A stretch of 64,000 nucleotides of DNA from positions 1,479,001-1,543,000 of the forward strand of contig JAWZYV010018266.1 in assembly GCA_038373885.1 (NCBI GenBank), read 5' to 3'. The notes beneath the pieces are model-generated. The model did not search any database and was not told where the DNA came from. It saw only the letters and a program-made list of their open reading frames with translations. Below are positions 58,224 to 64,000 of this stretch, in pieces (the stretch's first letter is position 1; the number at the start of each line of letters is the position of its first letter). The DNA is from Cheiracanthium punctorium. Taxonomy: Eukaryota > Arthropoda > Arachnida > Araneae > Cheiracanthiidae. Made by a program: the position numbers and the translations under genes.

Positions 58224-60739
58224 CCAAATTTGTAATAATTTGTTGTGTGTTCACTGCCATTGCTTTTATAATTCATTCAAACCTGCATGAGTCTCAATAA
58301 GAGATATCTTCCACTTTTTTCAATTCGTAGGCTATTTTTTACTTCTGCAGTTCTGTAATAGTTTAAATTTTTTTTTTTAAATTTAGAACTCATCGTAAAC
58401 TAAAATTTGCTAGGCTGAAGACTACTCTGGACTTGGAAGTTCCATTACTCATGTTTTTATTAAGACTTTGCTTATATATTTTTATTAACTGTTTTTTCTT
58501 TCTTTTTTTTGGCCCTCGTATTAATTGAACTTTGTTCTAACATACTAATGAGTTTTTCTGGCTTTACTTTCATTTATTGTTCTAAATCTGTTTTCAATAG
58601 TATAATAATTCTTGCATAAAATCTATATTAAAAGAATTTTTTTTTCAATTTGAAGTTTTTAAAAGATTAAGTAATTTGTAGCTATTTTGCTGTAAAAGTG
58701 AAATTGAAATATATAAAATCACACTTAAAAATAAATAAAGAAATGAATGTGTATATATATTAAAAAATTAAGAAATGGCTTTTATTTTGATGTATAAATT
58801 ATGTTCAGAAGAGGAATTTGGTTTTTTAAGAGGTGAAAAAAAAATCTTTTTCTTTGAATCACCACCCTCCCCCCTCACCCAGACATTATCTATGGAGGTT
58901 AATATGGCTCACCCTCATGCTCCAAACTTCAATTATTTCTTTGCGTTATGGCAAGTCTACAAGAGGGGTGTCTTCTTGGGGGGGCTGACTTGGGTGGTGA
59001 ACTTTTTAAGGATTCTAACCTGTATTCTTGCTCATGCCTCTAAACCTTAAATAATGGTTTTTGGACAAGACAAAAATGTTGGGTGTATTCAACAAAATGG
59101 GCATTGTTGGGGAATTATGAAATAATTGGTTTTGATTTATATTATTTATGTATTGGCCTGCACAAAAATATTTCTTTACCCCTTTTCACAAAAAAAGAAA
59201 TCAATCAATATAAAGTAGTTTCCATTTTAGAAATATTTTATTCCTTTTTCTGGGGGGAGGGGAAAGAATAGAAAAATAGGTATTCTCTTAAATTTCCAAA
59301 CATGATATGTACATTAACAGAGGTTATCAGCAGATATATTTATATTTTTGATTTACCCAACAATTAGTTTATTTAATTTTTTTTTTTTTTTTTTTTTTTT
59401 TTTTCAATTAAAGGATAGCTATTGCTCTTTTAACTTATTTTCGTGTTTCATAATTCTTGTATTTGTTCGTATAAATGACTGAAATTTAATTTCAAATAAT
59501 TTCTTTTCGATAACAATTCAATCCTGTTCATTTCTTATTTATTTAAAATTTAAAAAAAAGACTTGTTAATTGTAATAAAGTTGAAAAGAAAGTTTGAATA
59601 AATTATGCTTAAAATAAAACCTATTTAAAAATCAAAATTATTAGTATTCTTTTGATTTTATATAAATATCTTATCATGAACTATTTTTATTGTTTTGTTA
59701 ATACTGTTGTAAGTGAAAGTTGTTCTGAAATGTACCATAGGTAAAAAATAAGCTTTCAGGGATTTTTTATTTCAGCAGGAGAAAAGGTAACATTGAACAT
59801 ATCAAATATTTCTGCACACTGTTGAGTAATGTGGATGTCCGAAACTCTTATTTCTATTCTTGTTTGATCACAGATTACCTCAAATGAAGTTATAGTACTG
59901 CAGACAAAGAAAATTCTTATAAATCTCCTGCTGATGGATTTTACATAGCTCAATGGCTATACAGATCACCTCCAAGCATTTTGAAACTTTCACTTCTATT
60001 CCTGTTACGTTTTGACTAACCAAACAAAACATAAACTGTTAACGAATTCTGTAACTAAATAGATCTAGAGGTTATGGAGGTTTGTTTTAGTAACCATGTG
60101 GAACTCTTGGGGGTACCTTTTAGTGAGACCATCATCTGATTATTAAAATGAAACTCTGTACTCCTTCTGAATTTGTTTAATTTCAGAATAGGCTGTTATT
60201 TTATTTTAAATACTGTATGTTTTGTGTCAACAGTCCACATTTCACTCACTGGAATGAAAGCAAGAATCTAAAAATGCATGGGGTCAGATATTACTTGTAC
60301 CATTGAGCTACGTAAAATTTATTTTCCAGCTGTTATGGATCATTCTGAACATGACAATAATCCAAGATAGCCCAGAAATAGATATCTAAGAAGTTCTGGA
60401 TATGAAATAAGTATCAATTTCTGATCTTTGGATATTTTGAATATGAAATAGATAGCCATTTTTGGGATATTCTGGATCTTTAAGATCTTCTGGAAGTTTA
60501 ATTATTATAACTATGCTACATATATACAGATACCTGTATATTATAGATGTTATTTACTCATTAGAGAGATCACACCTCAAATTTCTAATAGAGAAATCTA
60601 TTTTATGTTGGACTTCTAATAGATATACCCAATATCCAGCTATGATGTATTAACGATTGCCCATGGACAAACTTGGGGGGGGGGAAGGTAAAGGCGGCAA
60701 AAATATTTACTTGTACGATATGAAGAATATTTTTAAGGC
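58224..60739. other. Unassigned region downstream of the small gene
   Basis: T-rich, with G-rich patches (58977-58984, 59251-59262, 60674-60687) and a long poly-T near 59380-59404. Short plus-strand frames of 60-90 codons are not convincing. Confidence 0.4.
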
Positions 60740-61760
60740 GCTCGATATTGCAGATACATTTTAAATATATTTAATTTAAATTCAATAGCAGCAAAGTTTT
60801 ATAATTTTTACAATATAAAGGTTAAATATCAACTTTCTACTTTTTACCAATACTAGCTTTATTCCCAGTGTAATATTGAGTAAATATTAACCAAAAAAAT
60901 TAAAAATGGTATAAAGTTATGTTAAAGTAATTACTTATCCATATTGAATATATTTCCAATGTATATCAAATACTATAAATGCATTTTAAATATATCTGAG
61001 GCAAATATTAACTTTGCTACTTTGTACGAAGTTACATTTGATACATTTGACGAAGTTACAGTTGATCTTTGTTTTCAATTTTTTTTAACAATATTGAGTT
61101 AACATTAAAAAATTTATCAATTGAGGACTACTTCAAAAATATTTCCAATACAACCCTATATTAAGAATATATTTTTTTGTATGTTAAATTCAGTGGAAAA
61201 GGTATTAGTATAGTCATACTGAAAGTATAATGTTATTTTGAGAATTTATCAGACCTAAATGCTAATTTTTACCAATATTGGAATTTTATTTACCAATATT
61301 GGAAACTGTTTATTCTCAATGTGTTCACTTACTACTTTGTAATATTATTGGTTTTTGATATCAATGTTTTCACAATATTGAGTTAATATTTAAAAGTTCA
61401 TTGGTAGTGAGACTGCTTCAGAAATATTCTCAATATATAATTAATATATCAATACACACTTCATATGTTAATTAAAATTTTACAAATAATAATAACATTT
61501 TGAGCATATATCAGGGCTAAACTCTAGTTTTTACCAATACTGGAAGTGGTCTTTACTCTCAAAAGTATTCATATATATGTAAATTTTAATAATTAACAGT
61601 AATTAGTACGTAATTATATTGGAAATATTTCTAATATACACTCAATATTATTGATGAATTTCAAATACTTTAATATTCAATAGTATTAAAATTTGACTTC
61701 AAATGGGCAAAATATTAAATTTATAATATTGGATTTTATTTTCAATGAATTCACAAGATT
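60740..61760 (-). repeat. Subterminal ATATTGG-rich repeat, inverted side
   Basis: Dense ACCAATATTGG, CAATATTGAG and AAATATTTCCAATA motifs and blocks such as TTACCAATATTGGAA resemble copies A and B in the opposite orientation. Several internal sub-repeats are present, so it is a diverged mirror of the left side rather than a clean copy. Confidence 0.5.
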
Positions 61761-61949
61761 GGATAAATATTGATGCTATATAGAAAATATCTTTTAATGT
61801 TTGCCAAATATTTAAAAAATAATAATAATCAATGCTGTTACCAGATACATTCATATATATATATATATATATATATTTATAAGGAATTATTTTAATTTCC
61901 CCAAAATAGTGATAGCCAGAAGCAAGGCATATGCAAGGAATAAATCCAG

Positions 61950-62096
61950 GGCCGTACCCAGACAAAAATTTCAGGCAGGGTCCAAACCGTGGAAAAGGCA
62001 GAATTTTTCACAAAAAGACGTCATTATTATTATTTTATTAACAAAAATCAATTTTTTTGGGAGGGGGGAGGGTCCGGACCCCTGGATACGGTCTCG
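61950..62096. mobile_element. MITE, same family, opposite orientation
   Basis: The ends CAGGGCCGTACCCAG and, inverted, CGAGACCGTATCCAG match at 12 of 15 positions. The flanks AATAAATC and AATAATCA resemble an 8-bp duplication with one shift. The body is a reverse-complement relative of 52822-52995. Confidence 0.65.
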
Positions 62097-62384
62097 AATA
62101 ATCACCCTATAAAAAGTGGCGGTCACTCTTAAAAAGGGTCATAGCTCACTCTTGATCAGAGCGCTCCACTCTTTAAGGGATGGCGTGCTGTCACCCTTTC
62201 CTTAGAGTGAGGCACTCTTTCCCGGAGTGGGTTTTTGAATTCTCACTCCTAGTCCAGAGTCAGAAATGTCACTCTTCAGAATAGTGATTTCTCACTCTAT
62301 GGAGGTTGGCTGATTTTTGTCACGAAGGTAGGGTGATATATCACTCCTCAGCACTGGTTTTTCACTCTTGATTATTAAGAGAGC

Positions 62385-64000
62385 ATATTTTAAATATATA
62401 AATACTGAAAAAATTTGGAAAATGGCCTACAAAATTCGATTTACTAGTTGAAAAACAAATTACCAATTCACGCCATTTTTGGAGGGGAATTTAAAATGTG
62501 AAGGTATTATGTAAAATTACGAGCATAAACACAGTTCCATATTTTATATACTCGCATTTGCTTTAATGAATTCTGTTATCCTCTTTATTTAGTTAAAAAT
62601 AAAGAAAAAAATAATTACAGAAAAAGACATATTTTATATTGAGCCACCCATCTAGCTCTCTAAATATTTCCACTGAGCCCCAATTTATTAGATATATTTT
62701 TAAAATATTGTGAATTGACAAACATATTACGATAAGTAATCTATCATTAAACATAAATACAAGAGTATAAGCTAAAAACTGTTTTTTTCTTGTATGTAAA
62801 AATTACATAAAAACATGGTGCACGACATACGATTCTTAATGATTTTAATAGCGGCTATTGAAAATATCCCTCCGTAAAAAAAAAAAAAAAAAAAAAACTT
62901 TTCTCTCGATTGGATCTATGCAGTAATTTCCCGTTTCTCCACACAGAAAATGTTAACGGCCCTGTCTAATAAAAAAAAGAATTCATACTCCTCATCACTA
63001 AAGAAAGGTTAAAAAAAGACATGTATCATGGCATGTGAATTATATAGATATTTTTAAATAATGGTTTTGCGTAAGGAAACTTACGCACAATATTAACACT
63101 CACTACAAGGTACCTACTAATAAATGCATACTTTATTTACATAAAAATTGTGAATATTATACAAATTTAAAATAATATTACTTATCAAACATAACGTTAT
63201 AGAAGACTTTCAATCAATAAATTATTTAATATTTGAAGCAATTATTTTCTAATAAATTTTTTTAAGTTTTTAAACAGAGCAAAAATTCAAAATTTTATTT
63301 TATCGGTTGCAGAGAACTAGGATAATATACTCTCAAAATAATCTAAAATTACTCTCCATGGTAACTGGACGCAAAAAGCAATATCGTGGAATATAGGTTT
63401 TAGATAAGTGTCGAAAGCAGCAATAACTAATAGAAGAAAGCTTATTTTCAGCTGGGTAATTATATTTAGTGTCATATAAGTTTTAAATAAATCGGTAATT
63501 GAATTGTACAAAAAATTTTAATTAAATGTTTTCCCTACTTTACTTGGCTTACTTAATACATACGCGCTCATCATTCTTTTATCTATATAACACTGAATTT
63601 TAAATCTTAATTAAAATAAAAGTAATTAATTTAATTAACTTGTAAAACTCGTTCCATTAAAAGATTAATTAAACTTAATGAAGCCTTATCTCTTTTTCGT
63701 ATGGAGGTGGGTTTATATAAGACCTTAAATGATTTTACTTTAAAGCTCTTTTGATAATTTATGGGTTTTTCTGTCATTAAAAATCTGTTTCCAATGTGTT
63801 AACGACTTCGAATATGTATCCAAAGAAAAAAAAATCAAAAGCGTTTGTTTTGCTCACGAAGTGGAAACTGGAATTGGTTATTTCAGAGAAATGGACAAAA
63901 TTTGTAAACATAATTTTCATGAACAATGAATCATCTAATTGCTTAAAGAATATTCCGAATTGCTGAACTTTTATATTTTACGCAGTGTTTACATATCCTG
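62385..64000. other. AT-rich unassigned right edge
   Basis: A poly-A run at 62877-62899 is the only feature. No gene, repeat pair or RNA signal was recognised. Confidence 0.5.

Larger units (their letters stand above)
49943..62384. mobile_element. Candidate 12.4 kb TIR element with GAGTGA-rich ends
   Basis: The left end GCACTCTCTTAAAAATTTAG (49943) and inverted right end GCTCTCTTAATAATCAAGAG (62384) match imperfectly and continue AGAGTGA. For about 230-280 bases inside both ends, copies of GAGTGA/TCACTC recur in both orientations (49969-50190 and 62110-62370) and are rare elsewhere. Subterminal ATATTGG-rich repeats occur on both sides. A small spliced gene lies inside. No transposase motif was recognised and no target duplication was identified, so mobility is inferred from the ends alone. 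Confidence 0.5.

Noticed and set aside
1..64000. CRISPR arrays, operons, ribosome binding sites or riboswitches
   Set aside because: No regularly spaced short repeats or bacterial gene organisation; the DNA is eukaryotic, with spliced exons.

Overview
The window looks like AT-rich (roughly 70% A+T) nuclear DNA of an arthropod, most likely an arachnid and plausibly a spider. The reasons are a DIP/lachesin-type immunoglobulin gene with very long introns, and a repeat fraction of decayed Jockey-like non-LTR elements, a Penelope-like element with a GIY-YIG endonuclease, mariner, hAT-like and TTAA-target DNA elements and many foldback elements. There is no bacterial-style gene organisation, and almost every short ORF is chance or lies in a repeat.

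Region 1-24264 (minus strand): four internal coding exons (24143-24264, 11747-11957, 7311-7481, 4313-4441) join in one continuous frame. They encode Ig domains 1 and 2 of a cell-surface Dpr-interacting-protein/lachesin-like neuronal adhesion protein. Splice phases agree at all three internal junctions. The third Ig domain and C-terminus lie off the left edge. The signal-peptide exon is upstream (higher coordinates) and was not identified. The introns carry two long inverted repeats (6647-7017, 7993-8371), a 5'-truncated Penelope-like element (9479-9961), duplicated segments (13.7-14.0 kb, 15.7/17.5 kb), a tRNA-derived SINE head (18197-18289) and a nested stack: a 3.2 kb TIR element (18521-21727) holding a non-LTR retrotransposon that is itself interrupted by a deleted mariner.

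Region 24265-49942: no gene can be demonstrated. It holds non-autonomous DNA elements (25700-26349, 30986-31790 with TTAA flanks, 33067-33308, 34053-34933 with a perfect 8-bp target duplication, 37667-38246), an LTR plus primer-binding-site remnant (33647-33930), a 46-bp near-perfect palindrome (33971-34016), a 2.9 kb foldback element whose arms are built of ~140-bp tandem units (38274-41164), tandem duplications, and a minus-strand non-LTR remnant (45781-46255) between two copies of a duplicated ~250-bp segment.

Region 49943-62384: a block bounded by imperfect terminal inverted repeats with many GAGTGA/TCACTC motifs, and with long subterminal ATATTGG-rich repeats. Inside, on the plus strand, is a plausible small spliced gene: a 5' exon ending at a consensus donor, three coding exons whose phases agree, and a polyadenylation signal after the stop. 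It would encode about 59 residues with no recognised homology. This block is the best candidate here for something undescribed. The remaining 1.6 kb on the right holds nothing recognisable.
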